Assembly: GCF_027594865.1 (NCBI RefSeq)
Contig: NZ_CP089391.1
Location: 682,001-746,000, forward strand
Reading direction: 5' to 3'
Source of the DNA: Bradyrhizobium xenonodulans
Lineage (GTDB): Bacteria; Pseudomonadota; Alphaproteobacteria; Rhizobiales; Xanthobacteraceae
DNA length: 64,000 bases
Positions 41,612 to 49,887 of this stretch are shown here, piece by piece. The translations under genes were made by a program, and so were the position numbers. The notes under the pieces are model-generated. The model ran no database searches, had not been told where the DNA came from, and saw nothing but the letters and a program-made list of their open reading frames with translations. How positions within the stretch are numbered: the stretch's first letter is position 1; each line of letters starts with the position of its first letter.

Positions 41612-43032
41612 GGCGGATTCAACCGCTCGTCGCAACACCCTGTGTATCGTTCACTTGTAGCAATTGGTCGAGAGTTTCGGCCGGTGTTTTCCAGCCGAGG
41701 GTTTTCCTGGGCCTGGTGTTGAGTGCGAGAGCCACGGCCTCGAGATCACCAGAGTTGTGCAGGCTAAGATCGGTCCCTTTTGGAAAGTACTGGCGCAGCA
41801 ACCCATTTGTGTTCTCGTTGGTGCCGCGCTGCCATGGGCTATGAGGGTCACAGAAGTAGACCTGCAGGCCTGCATCGATCCTCAGGCGTGCATGCTGAGC
41901 CAGTTCAGCTCCTTGATCCCAGGTCAGCGATCGACGCAGCTGTTCGGGCATGCTGACGATTGCGCGGGTGATGGCGTCGCGCACTGCCTCAGCGCCATGT
42001 CCGGCGAGTGCAGGTCCGTTCTTCACGCGAGCTTCCTGTTCATGGCCTGTGATACGCGGCAGATGCAGCAGAATGGTAAAGCGGGTCGTGCGCTCCACCA
42101 AGGTGCCGATCGCGGAACTTCCAAGACCCATAATGAGATCACCTTCCCAGTGGCCCGGCACAGCTCGATCGGCGGCTTCCGCCGGACGTTGACTGATCAT
42201 GATCTCGGAAGGAATGAAGCTTCTGCCTTTGCGGACGCGCGCCCTCGGCATCCGCAACACCCGCCCGGTGCGCAAGCAGGCCGTCAGTTCGCGGCGCAAA
42301 GCTCCTCGACCCTGCACATAAAGTGCCTGATAGATCGCCTCGTGACTGATGCGCATCGTCTCATCCTCGGGAAAGTCCAGCCGAAGTCGCCGAGAAATCT
42401 GTTCCGGGCTCCATGCCCTGGCCCAGCGCCGGTTTTGCCGATGCACAGCCCGGCGTCCCTTCCACACGACCTTCGGGCCAGCCAGGAGCTCCCCGTCCGG
42501 CTTGGCGATCATACCGGCAAGCCTGTCCTGCACGTAATCCCGCAGGGGCGGATTGATCGCCAACTTCGCCGGCTTGGGCCGTCGGGCGGATCGATCAGCG
42601 TGCCATTGTGCCGTGGTTGCTCGGTACTGTGGGGCGCCGTGGCGGCGCGCCACATTACGACGGAGTTCACGAGAGATCGTGCAGGGAGCTCGATCAAGCT
42701 GACGAGCGATGGCTCGCACCCCATGACCCTGCACACGCAAGATGGCGATCTCCTCGCGCTCGGCGAACGAGAGATAGCGCTCCGATGGAAGCCTTGACGA
42801 CGGTGACAAATGTGTTGGCGGCATGCCGCCCGCCCTCCGGAACCAGCGCACTCCAACCGAAGGCGATACCCCGGCCTCAACCGCAGCATCTTCGCTCGAT
42901 CGCCCCGAGGCAATCGCAGCCCAGAACCGTCTACAATCCTCTCGTCGGGCCTCTTGAGGACGACTTGCTCGCGCACGGCTCTCCATCGCAACCTCCTTGT
43001 TCAGGGTGTTGCGACGAGCGGTTGAATCCGCC
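41612..43032 (-). mobile_element. IS30-family insertion sequence, complete
   Basis: The 1421-bp element has perfect 31-bp terminal inverted repeats (41612-41642 and 43002-43032, beginning GGCGGATTCAACCGCTCG). A 3-bp target duplication CTG flanks it (41609-41611 and 43033-43035). It carries one intact transposase gene whose TGA stop lies inside the left terminal repeat. It sits 64 bp from the IS481 element, within the same palindromic repeat. Confidence 0.9.
41619..42986 (-). CDS. IS30 family transposase
   Basis: The 455-residue protein has the IS30 N-terminal DNA-binding region (LSFAEREEIAILRVQGHGVRAIARQLDRAPCTISRELRRN), a second helix-turn-helix region (WSPEQISRRLRLDF...ISHEAIYQALY) and a DDE core: D in HWEGDLIMG, D in LTWDQGAELAQH and E in GTNENTNGLLRQYFPKG. 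It ends RPRKTLGWKTPAETLDQLL, the usual C-terminus. The start at 42986 follows AAGGAGG. It is longer than the roughly 380-residue E. coli IS30 protein because of an extra N-terminal segment of about 75 residues. No disruption is seen. Confidence 0.93.
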   Translation of the reverse strand: MESRARASRPQEARREDCRRFWAAIASGRSSEDAAVEAGVSPSVGVRWFRRAGGMPPTHLSPSSRLPSERYLSFAEREEIAILRVQGHGVRAIARQLDRAPCTISRELRRNVARRHGAPQYRATTAQWHADRSARRPKPAKLAINPPLRDYVQDRLAGMIAKPDGELLAGPKVVWKGRRAVHRQNRRWARAWSPEQISRRLRLDFPEDETMRISHEAIYQALYVQGRGALRRELTACLRTGRVLRMPRARVRKGRSFIPSEIMISQRPAEAADRAVPGHWEGDLIMGLGSSAIGTLVERTTRFTILLHLPRITGHEQEARVKNGPALAGHGAEAVRDAITRAIVSMPEQLRRSLTWDQGAELAQHARLRIDAGLQVYFCDPHSPWQRGTNENTNGLLRQYFPKGTDLSLHNSGDLEAVALALNTRPRKTLGWKTPAETLDQLLQVNDTQGVATSG

Positions 43033-43118
43033 CTGGATGCCCCGGTCAAGCCGGGGCATGACAGCAGTGGTGAGGCGGAAGTTCGTAGCCCCGTTCGGTT
43101 TCATCCGAGCCATGTGAG

Positions 43119-43781
43119 CTACGTCAGCACCTTCACGCCGCCGAGCGACGTCACCCGACCCTGCTTCAGCATCACGATCTGCGTCGCGAGCTGGCGCAGC
43201 TCGGCGGCGTCGTGGCTGACATAGACCATCGGGACATTGGCCTCGTCGCGCAGCCGGACCAGATACGGCAAAATCTCGAGCTTGCGGCCCTCGTCGAGCG
43301 CGCCGAGCGGCTCGTCGAGCAGCAGCAAACGCGGCTTCGACAGCAGTGCGCGGCCGAGCGCGACGCGCTGGCGCTCCCCGCCGGAGAGTTTTCCGGGGCG
43401 GCGGCCGAGCAGGGCGCCGATGTCGAGCAGGTCGATGATGCGCTTGTGCTGGGCCGGATCGGGCGCAAGGCCGTTCATGCGCCGTCCATAGTCGAGGTTC
43501 TGCGCGACGTTGAGATGCGGAAACAGCCGCGCGTCCTGGAACACATAACCGATGCGGCGGCGCCAGGCCGGCACGTGGATGCCCGCGGCGGTGTCGTCGA
43601 CCGTCTCGCCGTCGATCGCGATGGTGCCGCGGTCGGGCCGCAGCAGGCCTGCGATCATATTGACCAGCGAGCTCTTGCCGGCGCCGGATGCGCCGAACAG
43701 GCCGATGACGCGGCCCTCGCTGGCGAAGGACGCGGACAGCGAGAACTCGCCGAGCTGCTTTTCGATGTCGACGCGCAGCAT
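43119..43781 (-). CDS. modC: Molybdate ABC transporter ATP-binding protein, short form
   Basis: The 220-residue ATPase has Walker A GASGAGKSS (GASGAGKS, as in ModC), the Q-loop YVFQDARLFPHLNV, signature LSGGERQR, Walker B LLLLDEPLGALDEGRK and the switch His in YVSHDAAEL. It starts MLRVDIEKQLGEF, as ModC proteins do, and begins 2 bp after modB. Typical ModC is about 350 residues with a C-terminal Mop/TOBE domain that senses molybdate. Here the frame stops right after the ATPase core (LKQGRVTSLGGVKVLT). This may be a genuine short form or a truncated gene; the nearby IS30 end is 86 bp downstream of the stop. Confidence 0.88.
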   Translation of the reverse strand: MLRVDIEKQLGEFSLSASFASEGRVIGLFGASGAGKSSLVNMIAGLLRPDRGTIAIDGETVDDTAAGIHVPAWRRRIGYVFQDARLFPHLNVAQNLDYGRRMNGLAPDPAQHKRIIDLLDIGALLGRRPGKLSGGERQRVALGRALLSKPRLLLLDEPLGALDEGRKLEILPYLVRLRDEANVPMVYVSHDAAELRQLATQIVMLKQGRVTSLGGVKVLT

Positions 43782-43783
43782 GG

Positions 43784-44479
43784 TCAGTTCCCGTGCAGGC
43801 GCTGCGTGGCGCGGCGGGCGAACCATTCGGCGGCGATCAATGCGCCCAGCGCGAGCACGACAGAGACGATCACGAGCCGGCCCGCGGCGGCGTCGCCGTC
43901 CGGCGTCTGGATCAGCGAATAGATCGCGGACGAGATCGTCTGGGTCTCGCCGGGAATGTTGGAGACGAAGGTGATGGTGGCGCCGAACTCGCCGATCGCC
44001 TTGGCAAAGCCGAGCACCATGCCGGCGAGCACGCCGGGCAACGCCAGCGGCAGCGTCACCGTGAAGAACACTTTCCACGGGGCCGCGCCGAGCGTCTCGG
44101 CGGCCTGCTCGAGCCGGCGGTCGATCGCCTCGATCGACAGCCGCATCGGCCGTACTAAGAGCGGAAACGCCATCACGCCGCAGGCGAGCGCAGCACCGGT
44201 CCAGCGGAAGGCGAAGACGATGCCGAGATGCTCGGCGAGAAATCCGCCGACCAGGCCGCGGCGACCGAAGGTGAGCAGCAGCAGATAACCGGTGACGACC
44301 GGCGGCAGCACCAGCGGCAGATGCACCAGCGCGTCGAGCACCGACTTGCCCCAGAAATCACGCCGCGCGAGCAGCCATGCCAGCGCAATGCCGAACGGCG
44401 TTGCGACCAGCGTGGCAATGACGGCGACCCTGAGCGAGAGCAGGATCGCCGTCCATTCGGCGGGAGAGATGTCGAGCAC
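43784..44479 (-). CDS. modB: Molybdate ABC transporter permease
   Basis: The 231-residue inner-membrane protein has about five helices and the ModB hallmarks: WTAILLSLRVAVIATLVATP at the start, 'ALVHLPLVLPPVVTGYLLLLTFGRRG' and the EAA-type loop AAETLGAAPWKVFFTVTLPLALPGVLAG, followed by AKAIGEFGATITFVSNIPGETQT, which is highly characteristic of ModB. It lies between modA and modC on the same strand, 32 bp after modA and 2 bp before modC. It moves molybdate across the inner membrane. Confidence 0.95.
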   Translation of the reverse strand: MLDISPAEWTAILLSLRVAVIATLVATPFGIALAWLLARRDFWGKSVLDALVHLPLVLPPVVTGYLLLLTFGRRGLVGGFLAEHLGIVFAFRWTGAALACGVMAFPLLVRPMRLSIEAIDRRLEQAAETLGAAPWKVFFTVTLPLALPGVLAGMVLGFAKAIGEFGATITFVSNIPGETQTISSAIYSLIQTPDGDAAAGRLVIVSVVLALGALIAAEWFARRATQRLHGN

Positions 44480-44511
44480 GAAAAATCAGGTTGCGAAATC
44501 GGGTTGCGAAA

Positions 44512-45297
44512 TCATGTTGTCGGGCTGACCAGGAATTTGAAGCCGTATTTTTCCAGAATGGTCTTGGCGGCGGTCGAACGCAGGAAGGCGAGATAGTCAT
44601 TCGTCTCGGGTCTTGCGGTCGTGGTCGCGGCGACGGGATAGATGATCGCGGGATGCGAGTCCGCCGGGAAGGTGCCGACGATCTTGACGCCGGGCTCGAC
44701 CTTGGCATCGGTCGAATAGACGATGCCGAGATTGGCCTCGCCACGGGCGACCAGCGTCAGCGCGGCGCGCACGCTCTCGGCCATGGCGAATTTCGGCTCG
44801 GCGGCCTGCCATGCGCCCAGCTTCTCCAGCGCGGCCTTGGCGTATTTGCCGACCGGCACGGACTTGACGTCGCCGGTCGCGATCCTGCCGTCGCCCGCGA
44901 GCTTGGCGAGGTCGAAGCCCTGCGCGATCGTGACATTGTCGATCTTGGACTCCTTCGGCGCGATCAGCACGATGCTGTTGCCGAGCAGATTGACTCTGGA
45001 AGGCTCGTTGATGGTCTTCTTGGAGATCGCGTAGTCCATCCAGTCGGTGTCGGCGGAGACGAACACATCGGCCGGTGCACGCTGCTCGATCTGCTTGGCC
45101 AGCACCGAGCTTGCGGCGTAGCTGACGCTGAACTTGACGCCGGTCTTGGCGGTATAAGCGGCATCGACCTCGTCTAGCGCATTCTTCATCGACGCCGCGG
45201 CAAACACGGTGATGGTCTTGTCCTCGGCGCTGGCAGGCGAGAGGCTCGCGCCCGCGAGGATCAAGAAAGCGGTGAAAAGTCCGGCGATACGAATCAT
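44512..45297 (-). CDS. modA: Molybdate-binding periplasmic protein
   Basis: The 261-residue protein starts at 45297 (MIRIAGLFTAFLILAGASLS), a signal peptide cleaved near ASAED. The mature protein begins KTITVFAAASMKNALDEVDA, the ModA start with the AAASMK oxyanion loop, then VSYAASSVLAKQIEQRAPADVFVSAD and LGNSIVLIAPKES. These match molybdate/tungstate-binding ModA. The ATG at 45513 would place 72 extra residues before the signal. It is the first gene of modABC. No modE regulator gene is in the window. Confidence 0.94.
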   Translation of the reverse strand: MIRIAGLFTAFLILAGASLSPASAEDKTITVFAAASMKNALDEVDAAYTAKTGVKFSVSYAASSVLAKQIEQRAPADVFVSADTDWMDYAISKKTINEPSRVNLLGNSIVLIAPKESKIDNVTIAQGFDLAKLAGDGRIATGDVKSVPVGKYAKAALEKLGAWQAAEPKFAMAESVRAALTLVARGEANLGIVYSTDAKVEPGVKIVGTFPADSHPAIIYPVAATTTARPETNDYLAFLRSTAAKTILEKYGFKFLVSPTT

Positions 45298-45417
45298 GGA
45301 TGCGCTCCGTGCGAGATCGCGCGCAAGAAGCACGCGCAAATCGGGCGTTGGTGGGTCAGGTCGCGACGGGCGGAAGCGCTGTTCCACGGGGCCTTGCGAC
45401 GGCTTACGGCCGGCAGG

Positions 45418-45441
45418 GCTATCGCTACCCTTGAAGATAGC
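45418..45441. promoter_or_regulatory. Weak inverted repeat upstream of modA
   Basis: GCTATC (45418-45423) and GATAGC (45436-45441) are 6-bp inverted arms with a 12-bp spacer, about 120 bp before the modA start. The spacing and the ATCGCTA half-site loosely recall ModE/MopB-type sites. The match is weak and could be chance. Confidence 0.2.
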
Positions 45442-45490
45442 AGGCCGAGGCTTTAGGGCAAAGGCGACCGTTTGTCTAACCAGGCCGCCC

Positions 45491-45994
45491 TTATTGCGCC
45501 GGCAGGATCGCAATCGAGAGCGAATTGTCGCTGGCGCCGCTGACCTGAAGCACGAAGGGCTGCGCCGACAGCTCGTATTTCATGGTTTTGCGGATGCCGT
45601 CGCAATCGGTGGCGCCGCTGAAGGCCACGGGCTTGAGGACATGGCCGTCCTGGACCACGTCCACCCAGGCCCCGGCCGAGAGGCTGATCGTGTAGAGCCC
45701 GGCCTTCGGCGGCTTGATGCCGGTGAAGCCGGCAAAGCTGCCCTCTTTCGGCGCCCGCTCCGGCGGCGTCGGCAGTTTTGCCTCCGCGGGCGCAACCAGT
45801 CCCAGCGTGATGGCGGATGACGGCAGCGCGGCCTGCTCGCTCCCCGATGCCAGCCTGGCGCGGTCCGGCGCCGTCAGCGCCGCGCGCTCGCGTTCGATCG
45901 GCCATTTGAATTTATCGCAGCCGCTCGGTTCTTCGGCAGCCAGAGCGGACGTCGCGCCGAGCACGAGCCCAGCGAGGAAGGTGAGGATGCGCAT
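45491..45994 (-). CDS. Exported protein of unknown function
   Basis: The 167-residue protein has a signal peptide (MRILTFLAGLVLGATSALAAEE). The mature part starts with a segment containing SGCDKFKWPIERERAAL, a Pro-rich linker (KLPTPPERAPKEGSFAGF) and a beta-rich C-terminal domain (KAGLYTISLSAGAWVDVVQDGHVLKPVAFSGATDCDGIRKTMKYEL, ending SIAILPAQ). Two cysteines could form a disulfide. The C-terminal part resembles a small beta sandwich. It is probably periplasmic. It lies between modA and mepA on the same strand but with large gaps. I do not recognise the family. Confidence 0.75.
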   Translation of the reverse strand: MRILTFLAGLVLGATSALAAEEPSGCDKFKWPIERERAALTAPDRARLASGSEQAALPSSAITLGLVAPAEAKLPTPPERAPKEGSFAGFTGIKPPKAGLYTISLSAGAWVDVVQDGHVLKPVAFSGATDCDGIRKTMKYELSAQPFVLQVSGASDNSLSIAILPAQ

Positions 45995-46154
45995 GTCAAA
46001 TCTCGTCGTTGGCCACGCGAACGGCGCGAGGCGTGCGGTCGGGCTTCGTTGGAGAACGGGATGCGCATCCCGGAATGCCGCGGGCTTACGGCACGGCGGC
46101 GAAGGCTATCCTAGCCCATTCCAGAGCAGAGGGGCCAGCTGGCTGACGCACTTG

Positions 46155-47099
46155 TTACGGCTTCGCATCGCCCGCATGCAGCACCGCCTTGCACGCCGCC
46201 GGCATCTGCGCCAGCGTCATCGGCGGTTTTGGCTTCGGCGGCTCCGGCGGCGGCTTTGGGTGCAGCACGGCGTCGGAGAACCAATAGGCGAGATCGGCGG
46301 GCTTGCAGCCCTCGTCCTCGGGCTGCGACGGCTGGCCCTCGCAGTCGCCGGCGCCCGCCGGGCAGCGCATGCGGATGTGGAAGTGGTAGTCGTGGCCCCA
46401 CCAGGGGCGGATCTTCGACAGCCATGAACGGTCGCCCTTGGCCTCGCGGCACAGCGCCTTCTTGATCGCGGCGTTGACGAAGATGCGTTGCACGCCCGGC
46501 TCCTGCGCCGCATCGCGTAGCACCAGCACGTGGCCTGTCGAAAACACCTTCGGATCGATGTCGAGCCGGTCCTGCCGCACCATCATCACCGCCGACATCT
46601 CCTCGCGCTCCTCGCGCGACAAACGACGGTCCGGCATCGGCGTCAGCCAGATGTCGGCATCGAGACCGATCTGGTGGCTGGCGTGGCCGGAGAGGGCGGG
46701 CCCGCCGCGCGGCTGGCCGATGTCGCCGACCAGGATGCCGGGCCAGCCGGCGTCCTTGTGCGCCCGGGCGGCAAGGCGCTTGATCAGCGCGATCATCTCG
46801 GGATGGCCGTAGTTGCGGTTGCGCGACAGCCGCATCACCTGCCAATTGTCGCCGTTGAGCGGCATCTGCATGGCGCCGCCGATGCAGCCCTTGGTGTAGG
46901 AGCCGATGACATGCGCCGCCCCCTTCGAGGGCAGCAGTTTTCGCGCGAACAGCTCCCTGGCGCCAATGGTGGGATCATTGGGATTGGCGAGCGGCGGCAG
47001 CGGTTTTGGGGTGACGCTGCCCTTGTCCTGGGCCAGCGCGCCGCCGGCGGCCAGGAGCGTCATGAAGAGCAGGAGAGGGGCGAGGCGGCGGGGACTCAT
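46155..47099 (-). CDS. mepA: Penicillin-insensitive murein endopeptidase (M74)
   Basis: The 314-residue protein starts at 47099 with a signal peptide (MSPRRLAPLLLFMTLLAAGGALAQD). The catalytic LAS-type zinc site is visible: LSGHASHQIGLDADIWL (HxxGxxxD) and WWGHDYHFHIRMRCP (HxH). Cysteines in KGCIGGAMQMP and MRCPAGAGDCEGQP match the disulfides of MepA. It cleaves D-alanyl-meso-diaminopimelate cross-links in peptidoglycan in the periplasm. The longer frame from 47246 would place 49 residues before the signal. The C-terminus has a Pro/Lys-rich stretch (HPKPPPEPPKPKPPM) not needed for catalysis. Confidence 0.93.
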   Translation of the reverse strand: MSPRRLAPLLLFMTLLAAGGALAQDKGSVTPKPLPPLANPNDPTIGARELFARKLLPSKGAAHVIGSYTKGCIGGAMQMPLNGDNWQVMRLSRNRNYGHPEMIALIKRLAARAHKDAGWPGILVGDIGQPRGGPALSGHASHQIGLDADIWLTPMPDRRLSREEREEMSAVMMVRQDRLDIDPKVFSTGHVLVLRDAAQEPGVQRIFVNAAIKKALCREAKGDRSWLSKIRPWWGHDYHFHIRMRCPAGAGDCEGQPSQPEDEGCKPADLAYWFSDAVLHPKPPPEPPKPKPPMTLAQMPAACKAVLHAGDAKP

Positions 47100-47502
47100 G
47101 CTGACGATCCTATCGCGAATCGCCGTCAGGGTTCGTCCGAAAGTCGGAGTTTTTGTGCCGGCCGGGCGCATTTTTAAGGGTGCGATAACCGTATCCTGCA
47201 TTGACCAAAATTCGTGCGCGGGAACGGGGGCGTTTTTCCCCTGCATGCAAGCTGATGCGTTTTCGGAATTGAATCATGAATAGCGCGTATATTTACACCA
47301 CGTCTGTTGCTGGTCTGTGTCCGGTTGCGGCGACACGACAGGTTTCGCGCGTCCCGTGACGCTGCCGCGCCTCTCAAACAGGCAAACCGGTCCGGTCCAT
47401 AGCCCCCGCGGGACGTGGCGGCGGCCGGCGAGGCCGCCCGAGATTACTTTTTTTTCAGACACTTGCCCCAAAACTTGCGACCGCTGGGCGCGGCTAGGAC
47501 GA
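47100..47502. other. 403-bp intergenic region between divergent genes, no clear gene
   Basis: This lies between mepA and the GGDEF/EAL gene. It contains AT-rich patches such as CGCGTATATTTACACC and an 8-T run near 47450. It should hold both promoters. The frame of the GGDEF/EAL gene is open back to 47317, so its true start could lie inside this region. I see no long repeat. Confidence 0.5.
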
Positions 47503-49719
47503 GTGAAGTTGAGTTTGGGGTCTCGAAAAACAACAAAGCGAAAGCGAAGCGTGCTCGCCCGGGCCGGCCGACAGCCGCGCAAGCCGCGCTTTGCGCGCGC
47601 GCCTCATCCGCCCACCGAGCGCGACCAGCTCGTCTCGAGCCGTGCGGAAGCCGAGGCGGCCATCGCTGAAGCGCGCAAATCGCATGAGCGGCTGCGGCAG
47701 GCCGTCGACATGCTGCCGCAAGGCATCGTGATTCTCGATCCCGAGGGCCGCTACGTCCTCTGGAACAAGCAATATGCCGAGATCTACAGCAAGACCGCCG
47801 ATCTGTTCGCGGAAGGCGCGCGCCTGGAAGATACGCTGCGCGTCGGCGTTGCCCGCGGCGACTATCCGGAAGCCGCCGGCCACGAGGACGAGTGGATCGC
47901 CCAGCGGCTAAAGAAGCTCTACGAGCCCGGCGCACGCCACGAGCAGACGCTGTCGGACGGCCGCGTCATCCTGATCGAGGAGCGCCGCACCGACGACGGC
48001 GGCGTCGTCGGCCTGCGCGTCGACATCACCGAGTTGAAGCAGCGCGAGGCTTCGTTCCGCCTGCTGTTCGACGGCAATCCCGTGCCCATGATCGTCTGCG
48101 CGCTCGACGATGAGCGCATCCTCGGCGTCAACGATGCCGCGATCGCCCATTACGGCTACAGCCGCACCGAGTTCGAGCGGCTGAAGATCCGCTCCCTTCA
48201 GGCCTTCGACAGCGAGCCGCCATGGGCCGTCGATCGCTCGGGCGAGGAGCAGGCCGGGCGCACCTGGAAGCACGTCAAGGCCGATGGCGCGCTGATCGAC
48301 CTTGCGATCTATTCGCGCGAGCTGACCTATGCCGAGCGGCCGGCGGTGCTGCTCGCGCTGATGGACATCACCGAGCGCAAGCGCGCCGAGGCGCGGCTCG
48401 CCTTCATGGCCCAGCACGACGGGCTCACCGGCCTGCCCAACCGCAATCTGCTGCGCCAGCAGGTCGACGAGATGCTGCTGCACTCGAGGCGCAGCTCCGA
48501 CAAGGTCGCGCTGTTGATGCTGGGGCTGGACAATTTCAAGTCGGTCAACGACACGCTCGGCCACGCCGTCGGCGACAAGCTGCTGCGCGGCGTCGCCAAG
48601 CGGCTGCGCTCCACGCTGCGCGAGGAAGACGCGCTGGCGCGCCTGAACTCGGACGAGTTCGCGGTCGTGCAGAGCGGCCTGACGCGGCCCGAGGACGCCG
48701 TGATGCTGGCAAAGCGCCTGCTGGAGGCCATCGCCGATCCCTATCTGCTCGACGGCCATTCCGTGGTGATCGGCGCCTCCATCGGCATCGCGATGGCGCC
48801 CGGCGACGGCGATGATTCCGAGAAGCTGCTCAAGAGCGCCGACATGGCGCTGTCGCGTGCCAAGCTGGATGCGCGCGGCACCTTTGCCTTCTTCGAGGCC
48901 GCACTCGATGCCAAAGCGCAAAGCCGCCGCAAGATCGAGGTCGAGCTGCGCGACGCGATTCAGAACGACGTGCTGCGGCCCTATTATCAGCCGCTGATCG
49001 ACCTCCAGAGCGGCCGCATCACCGGCTTCGAGGCTTTGGTGCGCTGGCCGCATGCCGAGCGCGGCATGGTCTCGCCGGCCGAGTTCATTCCGGTCGCCGA
49101 GGAGACCGGCCTGATCAATCCGCTCGGCGGATTGATGCTGCGCCGGGCGTGCCTGGATGCCGTGACCTGGCCGGACGACGTCCGCGTCGCCGTCAATCTG
49201 TCGCCGCTCCAGTTCCGCAGCGGCAATCTGCTGTCGGTGGTGACGGACGCGCTGAAGCATTCCGGCCTGCCGCCGCGGCGGCTCGAGCTCGAGATCACCG
49301 AGACGCTGCTCTTGGAGAAGAGCGCGCAGGTGCTGGCGACGCTGCATGCGCTGCGCGCGCTCGGGGTGCGCATCTCGATGGACGATTTCGGCACCGGCTA
49401 TTCCAGCCTCAGCTATTTGCGCAGCTTCCCGTTCGACAAGATCAAGATCGACCAGTCCTTCGTGCGCGATCTCGGCGCCAACCGCGAGGCGCAGGCGATC
49501 ATCCGTTCGATCGTCAGCCTCGGCAAAGGCCTCGGCGTCATCATCACCGCCGAGGGCGTCGAGACCGAGGCCGAGCTGAGCTGCCTGCGGGCCGAAGGCT
49601 GCGACGAAGGCCAAGGCTTTCTGTTCAGCAAGGCCCGGCCGAATATCGAGATCATCAGCCTCTTGGCGGCGCAGCGCGGCATCGATTCCGCGGACGAGGA
49701 TGCTGCGCTGGTGGCGTGA
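47503..49719 (+). CDS. PAS-PAS-GGDEF-EAL protein with degenerate GGDEF motif
   Basis: The 738-residue protein (if it starts at GTG 47503 after AGGA) has a basic N-terminus and two PAS domains, about residues 60-175 (MLPQGIVILDPEGRYVLWN) and 180-295 (LLFDGNPVPMIVCALDDERI). The GGDEF domain follows (QHDGLTGLPNRNLL, FKSVNDTLGHAVGD), but the active-site motif reads RLNSDEF, so diguanylate cyclase activity is doubtful. The EAL domain looks complete: GFEALVRW, VNLSPLQF, LELEITET, DDFGTGYSSLSYL, KIDQSFV and EGVETEAEL. It is therefore probably a c-di-GMP phosphodiesterase controlled by PAS. No membrane helix is visible. Confidence 0.88.
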   Translation: MKLSLGSRKTTKRKRSVLARAGRQPRKPRFARAPHPPTERDQLVSSRAEAEAAIAEARKSHERLRQAVDMLPQGIVILDPEGRYVLWNKQYAEIYSKTADLFAEGARLEDTLRVGVARGDYPEAAGHEDEWIAQRLKKLYEPGARHEQTLSDGRVILIEERRTDDGGVVGLRVDITELKQREASFRLLFDGNPVPMIVCALDDERILGVNDAAIAHYGYSRTEFERLKIRSLQAFDSEPPWAVDRSGEEQAGRTWKHVKADGALIDLAIYSRELTYAERPAVLLALMDITERKRAEARLAFMAQHDGLTGLPNRNLLRQQVDEMLLHSRRSSDKVALLMLGLDNFKSVNDTLGHAVGDKLLRGVAKRLRSTLREEDALARLNSDEFAVVQSGLTRPEDAVMLAKRLLEAIADPYLLDGHSVVIGASIGIAMAPGDGDDSEKLLKSADMALSRAKLDARGTFAFFEAALDAKAQSRRKIEVELRDAIQNDVLRPYYQPLIDLQSGRITGFEALVRWPHAERGMVSPAEFIPVAEETGLINPLGGLMLRRACLDAVTWPDDVRVAVNLSPLQFRSGNLLSVVTDALKHSGLPPRRLELEITETLLLEKSAQVLATLHALRALGVRISMDDFGTGYSSLSYLRSFPFDKIKIDQSFVRDLGANREAQAIIRSIVSLGKGLGVIITAEGVETEAELSCLRAEGCDEGQGFLFSKARPNIEIISLLAAQRGIDSADEDAALVA

Positions 49720-49746
49720 CGTAAAGCGCGCCGCTCTCTCGGTTAA

Positions 49747-49863
49747 CCTCTCCCGCCTGCGGGAGAGGTCGACGCGAAGCGTCGGGTGAGGGCTTTCTCC
49801 TCTTGGGGACTCTCGATTGTGGAGACACCCTCTCCCCAACCCTCCCCCGCCAGCGGGGGAGGG
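49747..49863. repeat. Palindromic repeat between convergent genes (CTCTCCC family)
   Basis: The left hairpin CCTCTCCCGCCTGCGGGAGAGG and the right hairpin CCTCCCCCGCCAGCGGGGGAGG each fold fully, with 'gtcgggtgaggg' and 'accctctcccc' pairing between them. It is related to the element at 16022-16173. It lies between the GGDEF/EAL gene and the acyl-CoA-dehydrogenase-like gene. Confidence 0.8.
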
Positions 49864-49887
49864 AGCGCAGCGCCGTTGTGGCTGCCG

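Larger units (their letters stand above)
40260..43063. repeat. 105-bp palindromic repeat interrupted by two insertion sequences
   Basis: Removing the two IS elements and one copy of each target duplication leaves 40260-40276, 41552-41611 and 43036-43063. Together they give 105 bp that begin TGTCATTGCCCGCGAAGGCG and end GGCATGACA. The ends, the 'GGCGGGCAATCCAGTATTCCAG' centre-left and TACTGGAT match the 103-bp intact copy at 8075-8177 in order. Confidence 0.85.

Noticed and set aside
40260..43063. The IS481-IS30 pair as a composite transposon
   Set aside because: The two elements belong to different families, each has its own target duplication, and no cargo gene lies between them.
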